24,362 nucleotides of DNA from a virus. The stretch lies in the IMG/VR virus record IMGVR_UViG_3300009181_000325, positions 1 through 24,362 of that record. One strand, 5' to 3'. Below are positions 9,174 to 16,433 of the stretch, piece after piece (within the stretch, counting starts at the first letter, position 1; each line of letters begins with the position of its first letter). The translations under genes were made by a program, and so were the position numbers. The notes beneath the pieces are model-generated. The model searched no databases. It was given only the letters and a program-made list of their open reading frames with translations, and was not told the origin of the DNA.

Positions 9174-9458
9174 ATGGCACAAAAAACTGAAAATTTACCC
9201 AAAGAAACTTTAGAATTATTAATAAATTCTCAAACTAAAGCAAATGAATTGATTATTAATTTAGGACAAATTCACTTAAGAATTAGAGATTTTAATAATC
9301 AAATAGCTAAATTGGAAGAGTCTAAGTTAGAAATAGAATCAGAAATTGATAATTCAAGCAAACAATTTTCTGAACTTATTAAAACTTTAGAATTACAATA
9401 CCCACAGGGAGAAGTTGATTTGCAAGAAGGTGTTGTTATATTTGAATCTGCTGAATAA
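9174..9458 (+). CDS. Small coiled-coil protein, paralogue of the 12868-13260 protein
   Basis: This 94-residue, mostly helical protein has a heptad-rich middle (QIAKLEESKLEIESEID) and ends with YPQGEVDLQEGVVIFES. It aligns without large gaps to the protein at 12868-13260. Shared points are the LGQIHLR/FGQIYIR segment, the coiled coil, and the ending [LK]xYPxGxxxLQ[ED]GxV. The function is unknown. Similar short helical proteins are common among T4-like phage structural-region genes. It begins shortly after promoter-like copy A and is followed by the glycosyltransferase fusion, so it may be the first gene of that transcript. Confidence 0.8.
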   Translation: MAQKTENLPKETLELLINSQTKANELIINLGQIHLRIRDFNNQIAKLEESKLEIESEIDNSSKQFSELIKTLELQYPQGEVDLQEGVVIFESAE

Positions 9459-9464
9459 AATAAA

Positions 9465-9496
9465 TTTGGTAGTTTCAAAATAATTTCGTATATTTG
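9465..9496 (+). promoter_or_regulatory. Bacteroidota-type promoter candidate
   Basis: TTTG at 9465-9468 and TATATTTG at 9489-9496 are separated by 20 bp. This fits the known Bacteroidota housekeeping promoter, TTTG near -33 and TAnnTTTG near -7. The ATG at 9502 lies only 5 bp beyond, so the transcript would be leaderless or nearly so. TATATTTG also occurs inside the preceding gene near 9437, so chance in AT-rich DNA cannot be excluded. Confidence 0.4.
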
Positions 9497-9501
9497 TTAC
9501 A

Positions 9502-11670
9502 ATGAGAAAAAAGTTACTTTATGTTGCTCCACACCTTTCTACTGGAGGACAACCACAATACCTATATAAGCAGGTAAAAGAATTCATTAAAGATTTTGAA
9601 ATTGAAGTTGTTGAAATAAACAATAGTGGTGGAGATGCGTTTGTAGTTCAAAAAAATAGAATTAAATCATTATCAACTGTACATACATTGGGAGAAGATA
9701 AATCTGAAATAATTAAAATAATTGAGGATTTTAAACCTGATATAATTCATTTTCAGGAAATCCCACAATTTGATTTACCATTATTTACATTAGATGTTAT
9801 TTTTAGAAAAGATAGACCTTATTTTATTGTAGCATCTACACATGGTTCATTGACAAATCCATCTGAAATAGTTTATCATCCTGATAGATATATTTTAGTA
9901 TCTGAATGGAGTAGACAAAGATTTATTGAAACTGGAGTTGAAACTGATTTATGGGAATATCCAATTGAAGATTATACATTTGATAAAGAAGTTGCACAAA
10001 AAGAATTAGGATTAGACCCATCATATAAACATGTATTGAATGTTGGATTATTTGCACCTGGTAAAAATCAAGGTGAAATATTTGCAATAGCAAGACAATT
10101 AGAAAAATATAAAATTAAATTCCACTTTGTAGGAAATCAAGCTGGAAACTTTGAGAGCTATTGGAAACCTTTGATGGATTATAAACCTGAAAATTGTGTG
10201 ATATGGGGTGAGAGAACTGATGTTGATACATTCTACGCAGCAAGTGATATGTTTTATTTTGCTTCTAAAATAGAATTAAATCCATTATCAGTTAAAGAAG
10301 CCCTATCATATAAATTACCTTCTATATTTAGAAAGTTGCATACATATTTGGATACATACGATAATAATTCATTAGTAACTTATATTAATGATGATTTGAA
10401 ATTAACCAAGAGAATTATATTAGAAACGTTAGAGCCGGAATTTAATGAAATACCTGGTTGGTTTGCATATACGGATTTATATAATGAAATGGTTGAATTG
10501 GCTAAGGGTGGTGAAACTTTTGTAGAAGTTGGTGCATGGTTTGGTAAATCAACAAATCATTTAGCAGGAAAAATTAAAGAGTCTGGTAAAGATATTAAAT
10601 TTACATCGGTAGATACTTGGAAAGGAACGGATGATGAAGAATTACATCAAAATATAGTTGGGGCATTTAACGGAGATATATTTTATGAGTTTATAGATAA
10701 TACAGTCTTATCGGATAACTATGGTACGTTTGACACAATAAAAGATACATCACATAATGCAGCTAATCAATTTCAAAATGGTAGTATAGATTTTATTATG
10801 TTAGATGCTGGGCATTCATATGAATCATTGATGGAAGATGTTAAATTTTGGTATAACAAAGTAAAACCGGGTGGAATTATTAGTGGAGATGATTATGGTG
10901 TATTTCACGGAGTAACACAAGCAGCAAATGAATTTTTCTATGAGCAGTTTGATAAAGGATTTCGTTCATTCATTCGTAAGAAACCCCGTATTCAAATAAA
11001 ACATATGTTGACTAGGCCGGATGATATGAGAGAAAGAGTATCTATTCAATCTATTAAACAATTGGAAAAATATGGTATGTATTACGAACCAATTGTAAAT
11101 GAACCATATGAAGGATTTGCACCTGCTGAAAATTGTAGAAGACCTGAGCATATAAGTAAAGATAATAAGCCGGGAGAGTTATACCCTGGTGCTGGTTTAG
11201 GATGGATGACTGGTAGACATTATGGTTGTTATTTAGCACATAGAATGGCATTAGAAACTATGGATACTGAAAACTTTGATTACACTTTAGTATTTGAAGC
11301 CGATGCATTTATTTATACTGGTTTAGAAGAATTTGTTGAAATAGTACATAGAGCATGTTTCTTATCAGAAAGAGATAATGTACCTTTTATTTCATTCGCA
11401 GATAATCCATCAAGAGAAAAAGAAAAAATAGATGAGTTGTTTTCAAAGACAGCAGCAAATCAAGACCTTGCACATTGTTATCTAATTCCTAATAGAGAAA
11501 AGCAATGGTGGGCAGATAGACTTAAAGATTGTGGATGGGATGTTGGTGACCTTTGGTATAATCACGTATTTATCAATCACCCAAGACCAAGATATACAAC
11601 AAACAAAATGTATAGTAAGCAAGCAGAGGGATTTTCTTTGTTGGATTTAACAGTTAAAACTTGGAGTTAA
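9502..11670 (+). CDS. Three-domain glycosyltransferase-methyltransferase-glycosyltransferase
   Basis: This 722-residue protein shows three enzyme-like domains. Residues 1-330 resemble a GT4/GT-B glycosyltransferase: VAPHLSTGGQPQYL at the N-terminus, a DIIHFQEIP segment, LNVGLFAPGKNQGEIF, and an ELNPLSVKEAL donor-site-like motif. Residues 335-485 are a class I SAM methyltransferase of the Methyltransf_24 sort: FVEVGAWFGKS (341-349 region), VDTWKGTDDEE (D371), MLDAGHSYES (D435) and PGGIISGDDYG (456-466). Residues 495-722 resemble GT25 transferases: GRHYGCYLAHRMA (571-583) and LVFEADAF (E599, D601; EDD is usual). The domains suggest addition and methyl capping of a glycan. The target could be the fibre, capsid or cell surface. 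The 3' end overlaps the next gene by one base (TAATG), so the two are probably translated together. Domain assignments are from motifs only. Confidence 0.78.
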   Translation: MRKKLLYVAPHLSTGGQPQYLYKQVKEFIKDFEIEVVEINNSGGDAFVVQKNRIKSLSTVHTLGEDKSEIIKIIEDFKPDIIHFQEIPQFDLPLFTLDVIFRKDRPYFIVASTHGSLTNPSEIVYHPDRYILVSEWSRQRFIETGVETDLWEYPIEDYTFDKEVAQKELGLDPSYKHVLNVGLFAPGKNQGEIFAIARQLEKYKIKFHFVGNQAGNFESYWKPLMDYKPENCVIWGERTDVDTFYAASDMFYFASKIELNPLSVKEALSYKLPSIFRKLHTYLDTYDNNSLVTYINDDLKLTKRIILETLEPEFNEIPGWFAYTDLYNEMVELAKGGETFVEVGAWFGKSTNHLAGKIKESGKDIKFTSVDTWKGTDDEELHQNIVGAFNGDIFYEFIDNTVLSDNYGTFDTIKDTSHNAANQFQNGSIDFIMLDAGHSYESLMEDVKFWYNKVKPGGIISGDDYGVFHGVTQAANEFFYEQFDKGFRSFIRKKPRIQIKHMLTRPDDMRERVSIQSIKQLEKYGMYYEPIVNEPYEGFAPAENCRRPEHISKDNKPGELYPGAGLGWMTGRHYGCYLAHRMALETMDTENFDYTLVFEADAFIYTGLEEFVEIVHRACFLSERDNVPFISFADNPSREKEKIDELFSKTAANQDLAHCYLIPNREKQWWADRLKDCGWDVGDLWYNHVFINHPRPRYTTNKMYSKQAEGFSLLDLTVKTWS

Positions 11671-12818
11671 TGATATACAATAATTTAAAGAAAAATAAAA
11701 ATAACATAGTTGAGGTAAAAAATAAAGTGATAATTCATTTTGTTAAAGGACCGTATGTGGAAATAAAAGGAAGTACAAATTCAGAATATAAAGTTGAATT
11801 CATAGATAATAAAACTGGTAAAGTTCATTATTCAACAACAATAAAAAATAATTGTTGGTGTAAATGTAGTATAGAATATTTTTTAGATTGGAAAATAAAA
11901 ATCTATGAAAATGAAAAATTATGGTACGAATACATTTATAATGCAAAAGGTAAGCGTGTTTATATAGCAATGGATTCAAAAGCTTTAGGCGATTCATTGG
12001 CCTGGGTTTCTTATGTAGAAGAATTTAGAAAAAAACATGATTGTGAAGTTATAACTTCTACATTTATGAATCATATGTTTGAAGAAAGATATCCTAATGT
12101 AAAATTTGTAGAGCCTGGCAAACCAGTTGAAAATTTATACGCAATGTATCGTGTTGGATTATTTTATAATGATGACAATTCTATAAATTTATTTCAAAAT
12201 CCAATAGACCCTAAGACTCAAACAATGCAAAAAATGTGTTCTGATATATTGGGGTTAGATTTTAAAGAAGTAAAAACTTTAATTAAAAAAAGAAATGTTA
12301 AAATAGACCCAAAGCTTAAGCAAGTTTGTATTGGTGTATTTGGAACTGCTCAATCTAAATTTTGGAATAATCCAACTGGATGGCAGGATGTGGTAGATTG
12401 GTTAAATAATAGAGGATACATAGTTAAATTAGTATCCAAAGAGGGAAATGATTATATGGGAAATAAATTACCAAAAGGAATAATTAGGCACCCAAATGGT
12501 CCTTTGGAATTGGTAATGGATGAGATGTTAAAATCAAAAGCATTTATTGGTATTGGTAGTGGATTAAGTTGGTTAAGTTGGTCTTTAAATGTACCAACTG
12601 TTTTAATTAGTGGATTCTCATATGATTGGGCCGAAATGAAAGATTGTTATAGAATAGCAGCTCCTAAAGGAAAATGTGAGGGTTGCTTTAATAGAATTCG
12701 TTTAGATGCTGGTGATTGGAATTGGTGTCCTGACCATAAAGGTACGGATAGACAATTTGAATGTACTAAATCAATTACATCTGAAATGGTAATAAAACAA
12801 TTAGAAAAATTTTTATAA
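11670..12818 (+). CDS. BAHT-type protein O-heptosyltransferase-like enzyme (TibC/Aah family)
   Basis: This 382-residue protein resembles the bacterial autotransporter heptosyltransferases (Aah, TibC), which add heptose to Ser residues of beta-helical adhesins. Features are the N-terminal strand-loop-strand region (VEIKGS, VEFIDNKTGKVHY, NNCWCKCSIEYF), the segment YIAMDSKALGDSLAWVSYVE with Asp102 at the position expected for the family's catalytic Asp, a GT-B C-terminal half (FIGIGSGLSWLSWSLNVPT), and a four-Cys iron-finger-like motif at C336, C339, C353 and C365 (GKCEGC, NWCPDH, FEC). An upstream TTG at 11661 is in frame, but ATG at 11670 is preferred: it overlaps the stop of the fusion gene (TAATG) and has GGAG upstream. 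The target is unknown; the neighbouring Ser-rich fibre is the obvious candidate. The sugar need not be heptose. Confidence 0.83.
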   Translation: MIYNNLKKNKNNIVEVKNKVIIHFVKGPYVEIKGSTNSEYKVEFIDNKTGKVHYSTTIKNNCWCKCSIEYFLDWKIKIYENEKLWYEYIYNAKGKRVYIAMDSKALGDSLAWVSYVEEFRKKHDCEVITSTFMNHMFEERYPNVKFVEPGKPVENLYAMYRVGLFYNDDNSINLFQNPIDPKTQTMQKMCSDILGLDFKEVKTLIKKRNVKIDPKLKQVCIGVFGTAQSKFWNNPTGWQDVVDWLNNRGYIVKLVSKEGNDYMGNKLPKGIIRHPNGPLELVMDEMLKSKAFIGIGSGLSWLSWSLNVPTVLISGFSYDWAEMKDCYRIAAPKGKCEGCFNRIRLDAGDWNWCPDHKGTDRQFECTKSITSEMVIKQLEKFL

Positions 12819-12829
12819 AAACAAAAAAT

Positions 12830-12855
12830 CATATACTTATATATATAAACAATAA
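12830..12855 (+). promoter_or_regulatory. Promoter-like motif, copy B
   Basis: CATATACTTATATATATAAA followed by CAATAA begins 38 bp before the ATG at 12868 and is almost identical to copy A at 9142-9167. Conservation of 26 non-coding bases ahead of two paralogous genes suggests a shared promoter, or a duplication that carried its own promoter. Confidence 0.5.
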
Positions 12856-12867
12856 AAAACAAAATTT

Positions 12868-13260
12868 ATGGCAGGATTAGATAACATCCCACAAAAACAA
12901 TCTATTGAGATTGAAATAGCTAAATTAGATGAATCTACTTTAGATACAATAAAATCACTAAATGACACAGCAAATCAATTATTGCTTGAATTTGGACAAA
13001 TTTACATTAGAAGAAAAGAAATAGAAGATGAATTGATTAAATTAGATTCTATACTTGAGAAAGGTGAAGATGAATTTAAAAGAAATAGTATTGAATTAAA
13101 AGAAACTTTAGAAGCTTTGGATGATAAATACCCAGCTGGAAGACTTAATTTACAAGATGGTACTGTTCAATATCAACCAGGTGCACCCACTAGAAAACAA
13201 TTAGCTGAGCAACAACAACAACAATCTTCTGGAAACGGAATGAAAGTTGTAAAACAATAA
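12868..13260 (+). CDS. Small coiled-coil protein, paralogue of the 9174-9458 protein
   Basis: This is a 130-residue helical protein. Residues ~20-85 form a charged coiled coil (IEDELIKLDSILEKGEDEF) preceded by LLLEFGQIYIRRKEI and followed by DDKYPAGRLNLQDGTVQY. This is the same sequence plan as the 94-residue protein at 9174-9458, with a divergent N-terminus and an extra Pro/Gln-rich tail (LAEQQQQQSSGNG). The function is unknown. It sits between the glycosylation genes and the nucleotidyltransferase fusion, directly after promoter-like copy B, so it may start a new transcript. A structural accessory role is a guess. Confidence 0.8.
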   Translation: MAGLDNIPQKQSIEIEIAKLDESTLDTIKSLNDTANQLLLEFGQIYIRRKEIEDELIKLDSILEKGEDEFKRNSIELKETLEALDDKYPAGRLNLQDGTVQYQPGAPTRKQLAEQQQQQSSGNGMKVVKQ

Positions 13261-13263
13261 TCT

Positions 13264-13283
13264 CATATATTTATATGATATAA
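13264..13283 (+). promoter_or_regulatory. Promoter-like motif, copy C
   Basis: CATATATTTATATGATATAA lies upstream of the ATG at 13295, with its TTTAT core 25 bp from the start, the same spacing as copy A. It is less similar beyond the core. AAGG at 13283-13286 is a weak RBS candidate. Confidence 0.4.
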
Positions 13284-13294
13284 GGTATCGTATA

Positions 13295-15697
13295 ATGAAC
13301 GGATTATCAAAATTTTTAGTAGAATCAATATTATTGGAAGCGGAATCCATAAACAAAGTAATTGTTGTTTATTCGGGCCGCTTTCAACCTTTTCATAAGG
13401 GCCACTTCGCAACGTATCAAAACCTCATAAAGAAATTTGGGTCTGATAGTGTTTATATCGGAACTTCCAATGTTACCGATTCAAATAAATCTCCTTTTAA
13501 TTTTAACGAAAAAAAAGCAATAATGACAAAGATGTTTGGGATACCATCATCTAAAATTATTAATGTTAAAAATCCATATGCTCCAAATGAAATCTTAAAC
13601 AAATATAATGAAGATACAACTGGTTTAATAGTTGTAGTTGGTGAGAAGGATGAAAATCGTTTAGGTGGTAAATACTTTACGCCATATAAAGGTAAGGTAA
13701 CCGAACCATATTTAGATAGAGGATACGTTTATGCAGCACCATCTGAATCAAATCCTATAAGTGGTACTGATGTTCGTTATTGGTTAAGTGCTGGTAGTGA
13801 AGCTGAAAGAAAAAAGAATTTTACAAAAGCATACCCAAAGTTTGATGACCAAATATTCAAAATGATTACTCTTAAGTTGAAGAAGCTTAAAGAATGTATT
13901 AACGAAGAAATCAGTTTAAATGTAAAAGTTGGAGATACTCTATTAATGGGTAAGTTCAAAAACAAAAAAGTATTAGTAAAAGATATTGGTAAGGATGAAT
14001 GGGGAATGCCAACAATCAATGGTAAGAAAGCAGTAACTTTCAGAATACCTAAAAAAGATAATTTAAAAGAAATGGGATTGGGTGGTGGAGCTGGTGTTGG
14101 TTTAAGTTTGCCAGGTGGATATATTAATGGAGCACCTGATAGTAAAGATGTTAAGAAAAATAGTAAGAAACTTAACAATAACGGAATGAGTGGATATGAG
14201 GAGATTGATGAAGAAAATAACATTTTAGAATACACTGGAAACGAAGCGTTTGATAATGATACGGGTGGCACTACTGGACACACTTGGAATAAAGATTGGG
14301 AAGAATATGATAAAGCTGAATATTATTTAGAAGATTTAGAAGGTTGGGAAAATATGAATCATAAGAGTGATAAAGATGACAAAATAAGAAAAAACAAAGT
14401 TCCAATTTTTAATCACGACGATACAACTGATAAATACAATCGTATATTAAAGCATGATTTAAAATCTCCTAATGATTTTATAAAAGAATCATTAATAATG
14501 GAAGGTGGAGCTTATGGACATATGGCACATCCATTTGATATTGAGATGGGTTTAACATTTGGTGACCTTAAACAAATAGTAGTAAGAGCTCTTAATGGTG
14601 ATTTGGAATTAGCAAGAGAAAAGACTGATGGGCAGGCATTAGCAATTAGTTGGGTAAATGGTAGATTGGTTGCAGCTCGTAACAAATCTCACTTAAAAGA
14701 TAAAGGAGTTGGTGCTATGACAATAGGACAGGTAGCAGATAAGTTTGCTGGTAGAGGTGGATTAACCGATGCTTACAACTTTGCTATGCAGGATTTATCT
14801 AAAGCAATAGGAGCACTATCCGAACCTCAACGTAAGAAGGTTTTTAAGGATGGTAGTTCGTTTATGAATTTGGAAGTAATATATCCAACCTCTGTAAACG
14901 TAATCCCCTACAATCAACCCCTATTAGTATTTCATGGTACTTTTGATTATGATATGTCTGGTACTATAATTGGACAAAATCAAGATGCAGCAAAAGTATT
15001 AGGTGGAATGATTAAGCAAGTAAATGCACATGTTCAATCTAAATACACAATACAGGGACCTCCAATGCAAACACTCCCTAAAACCGAACATCTTTCTAAA
15101 TTACAAGGAAAGTATTTGGGGATGATTTCTAAACTACAATCTGAATTTGGATTAGCTGACTCAGATGGTGTAGCAGATTACCATCAGGCTTGGTGGACAA
15201 ATTTTGTAGAAAAGGGTGCAAAGAAATTAGATGCACAACAAAAGATAGGATTGATTAAAAGATGGGCTTTTTTAGATAAAAGTTTTCGTATAGCGGATAT
15301 AAAGGATGATAAGATAAGAGCTTGGGCTGAACAAACGGATAAGCAAGACCAACAAAAGATATCAAAACAAAACTTAATGAGATTTGAAGAAATATTCTTA
15401 GGTGTTGGTGCAGATGTATTATCATTTATGACATCAGTATTAACTGCAAATCCTGCAGAAGCTACAAAACAAATGAAAGCAAAATTACAAAGTACAATAT
15501 CGCAAGTAAAAGCAAGTGGTGACCCTAAAAAGATTGCAAAACTTAAATTAGAATTAAGTAGAATGCAGGCTTTAGGTGGATTTGATAAAATCGTACCAAA
15601 TGAGGGATTGGTATTTGTATATGGTGGAAACACCTATAAACTAACAGGTGCATTCGCACCCCTAAATCAAATTTTAGGCATATTTTTTGATTCTTAA
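13295..15697 (+). CDS. Adenylyltransferase-like (HxGH) domain fused to a ligase-like covalent nucleotidyltransferase
   Basis: This is an 800-residue protein with two nucleotide-transfer domains. Residues ~20-190 form an HxGH-type nucleotidyltransferase fold like NMN or pantetheine-phosphate adenylyltransferases: VVYSGRFQPFHKGH (H34, H37), a VVVGEKDEN segment, and ISGTDVR (155-161), the second conserved motif of the NadM/NadR group. Residues ~195-395 are a charged linker with a small beta segment. From ~404 (GGAYGHMAHPFD) begins a domain with ligase-superfamily motifs in order: KTDG with Lys443 as the likely nucleotidylated residue, FMNLEVIY (523-530), EGLVFVY (770-776) and YKLTG (Lys782). NAD-related synthesis coupled to nucleic-acid end repair is one guess. 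The sequence FLVESILLEA (7-16) is echoed by FIKESLIMEG (395-404), just before each domain, and looks like a prohead-protease site. The substrates are unknown. Confidence 0.75.
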   Translation: MNGLSKFLVESILLEAESINKVIVVYSGRFQPFHKGHFATYQNLIKKFGSDSVYIGTSNVTDSNKSPFNFNEKKAIMTKMFGIPSSKIINVKNPYAPNEILNKYNEDTTGLIVVVGEKDENRLGGKYFTPYKGKVTEPYLDRGYVYAAPSESNPISGTDVRYWLSAGSEAERKKNFTKAYPKFDDQIFKMITLKLKKLKECINEEISLNVKVGDTLLMGKFKNKKVLVKDIGKDEWGMPTINGKKAVTFRIPKKDNLKEMGLGGGAGVGLSLPGGYINGAPDSKDVKKNSKKLNNNGMSGYEEIDEENNILEYTGNEAFDNDTGGTTGHTWNKDWEEYDKAEYYLEDLEGWENMNHKSDKDDKIRKNKVPIFNHDDTTDKYNRILKHDLKSPNDFIKESLIMEGGAYGHMAHPFDIEMGLTFGDLKQIVVRALNGDLELAREKTDGQALAISWVNGRLVAARNKSHLKDKGVGAMTIGQVADKFAGRGGLTDAYNFAMQDLSKAIGALSEPQRKKVFKDGSSFMNLEVIYPTSVNVIPYNQPLLVFHGTFDYDMSGTIIGQNQDAAKVLGGMIKQVNAHVQSKYTIQGPPMQTLPKTEHLSKLQGKYLGMISKLQSEFGLADSDGVADYHQAWWTNFVEKGAKKLDAQQKIGLIKRWAFLDKSFRIADIKDDKIRAWAEQTDKQDQQKISKQNLMRFEEIFLGVGADVLSFMTSVLTANPAEATKQMKAKLQSTISQVKASGDPKKIAKLKLELSRMQALGGFDKIVPNEGLVFVYGGNTYKLTGAFAPLNQILGIFFDS
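15661..15688 (+). terminator. Weak intrinsic terminator candidate overlapping the end of the nucleotidyltransferase gene
   Basis: The hairpin CCTAAA-TCAAAT-TTTAGG (15661-15678) is followed four bases later by six T residues (15683-15688), just inside the 3' end of the reading frame. The stem is short and AT-rich and overlaps coding bases, so this is a weak call. It does precede a promoter-like motif and the packaging genes. Confidence 0.25.
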
Positions 15698-15713
15698 TCG
15701 TTTTTTTGATTTT

Positions 15714-15737
15714 GATATACTTATATATACAAATATA
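15714..15737 (+). promoter_or_regulatory. Promoter-like motif, copy D
   Basis: GATATACTTATATATACAAA plus TATA lies before the ATG at 15749. It shares ATATACTTATATATA with copy B, and its TTAT core is 28-29 bp from the start. It may drive the zinc-ribbon protein and terminase genes. Confidence 0.42.
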
Positions 15738-15748
15738 TCGTATATAGT

Positions 15749-16432
15749 ATGGCAAAGGAATTCAATAAAAAGTTTATGCATCCAACTCGTAGAAAGTTGG
15801 TTGATATGGTAATGCATGGTGCTGAATATGAAAAGGAATCATTTATTTCATTTTCTGGCGCAGATAAAAAAAAGGTAAAAAGAGAAGTTGGTGATAAGTG
15901 GATTGATGATAATGGTAGGTCTTATGAGCAATTAGAAGCTGGTAAAATAGAAACATCAAATTTGACAGATACAATGTCAGAAGTAAGAGCTTACCTAGAT
16001 AAATTAAATACATGTAAATCTGATAATTGTAAAACAATTAAATTAGAAAGAGTAGATAAAAAACTTATATCTAAAACTGGATATTGTTTACATTGTCTTA
16101 CTATAAAAGAAGCTCAAATTAAAATAGATGGATTGTGGAAAGAATATGAAGATTACAAAATTTATTCTAATATGATTGCACATGGTGTAGATGTAATAGC
16201 TCAATTTCAACAAGCTTATAGAGATGCAAAACAAACTTATGAAGTAGTTCAAGAAGATGGTAAAATTGAAACTTGGAGTATGGAAAGAGACGTTAATGAA
16301 TTGAAAGCTGAAATAATGACTGATATTATTAATTTTGAAAAAGAAATAAAAGAAGTTACTAAATTAAGAAATGAGGCTTACGATAAATTAAAAGATAAAA
16401 ATTACGATTTAGTAAGACCTCTTAAAGATTAA
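15749..16432 (+). CDS. Zinc-ribbon and coiled-coil protein in the small-terminase position
   Basis: This 227-residue protein ends one base before the start of the large terminase gene. The N-terminus (MAKEFNKKFMHPTRRKLVDM) is basic. The middle carries a four-Cys zinc-ribbon-like pattern, CKSDNC followed about 25 residues later by CLHC, and the remaining ~110 residues are helical with coiled-coil character ending in KDKNYDLVRPLKD. T4-like phages carry the small terminase gp16 immediately upstream of gp17, so by position it could recognise DNA and regulate the large subunit. T4 gp16 is helical but has no zinc ribbon, so the equivalence is uncertain. A recombination, scaffold or late-transcription role for the zinc ribbon is the alternative. 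Confidence 0.6.
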   Translation: MAKEFNKKFMHPTRRKLVDMVMHGAEYEKESFISFSGADKKKVKREVGDKWIDDNGRSYEQLEAGKIETSNLTDTMSEVRAYLDKLNTCKSDNCKTIKLERVDKKLISKTGYCLHCLTIKEAQIKIDGLWKEYEDYKIYSNMIAHGVDVIAQFQQAYRDAKQTYEVVQEDGKIETWSMERDVNELKAEIMTDIINFEKEIKEVTKLRNEAYDKLKDKNYDLVRPLKD

Positions 16433-16433
16433 T

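Noticed and set aside
11661-11669. An upstream in-frame TTG start for the BAHT-like gene, adding three residues.
   Set aside because: ATG at 11670 overlaps the previous stop in a standard TAATG arrangement and has GGAG just upstream; TTG has no support.
13777-14283. Long open frame on the minus strand (168 codons) opposite the nucleotidyltransferase fusion.
   Set aside because: It is the antisense of a convincing gene, has a low-complexity Ser/Phe/Leu/Pro-rich translation, and lacks recognisable domains.
15184-15633. Minus-strand open frame of 149 codons inside the ligase-like domain.
   Set aside because: It is antisense to the region containing ligase motifs; its composition is what the complement of a Lys/Ala-rich helix region gives.
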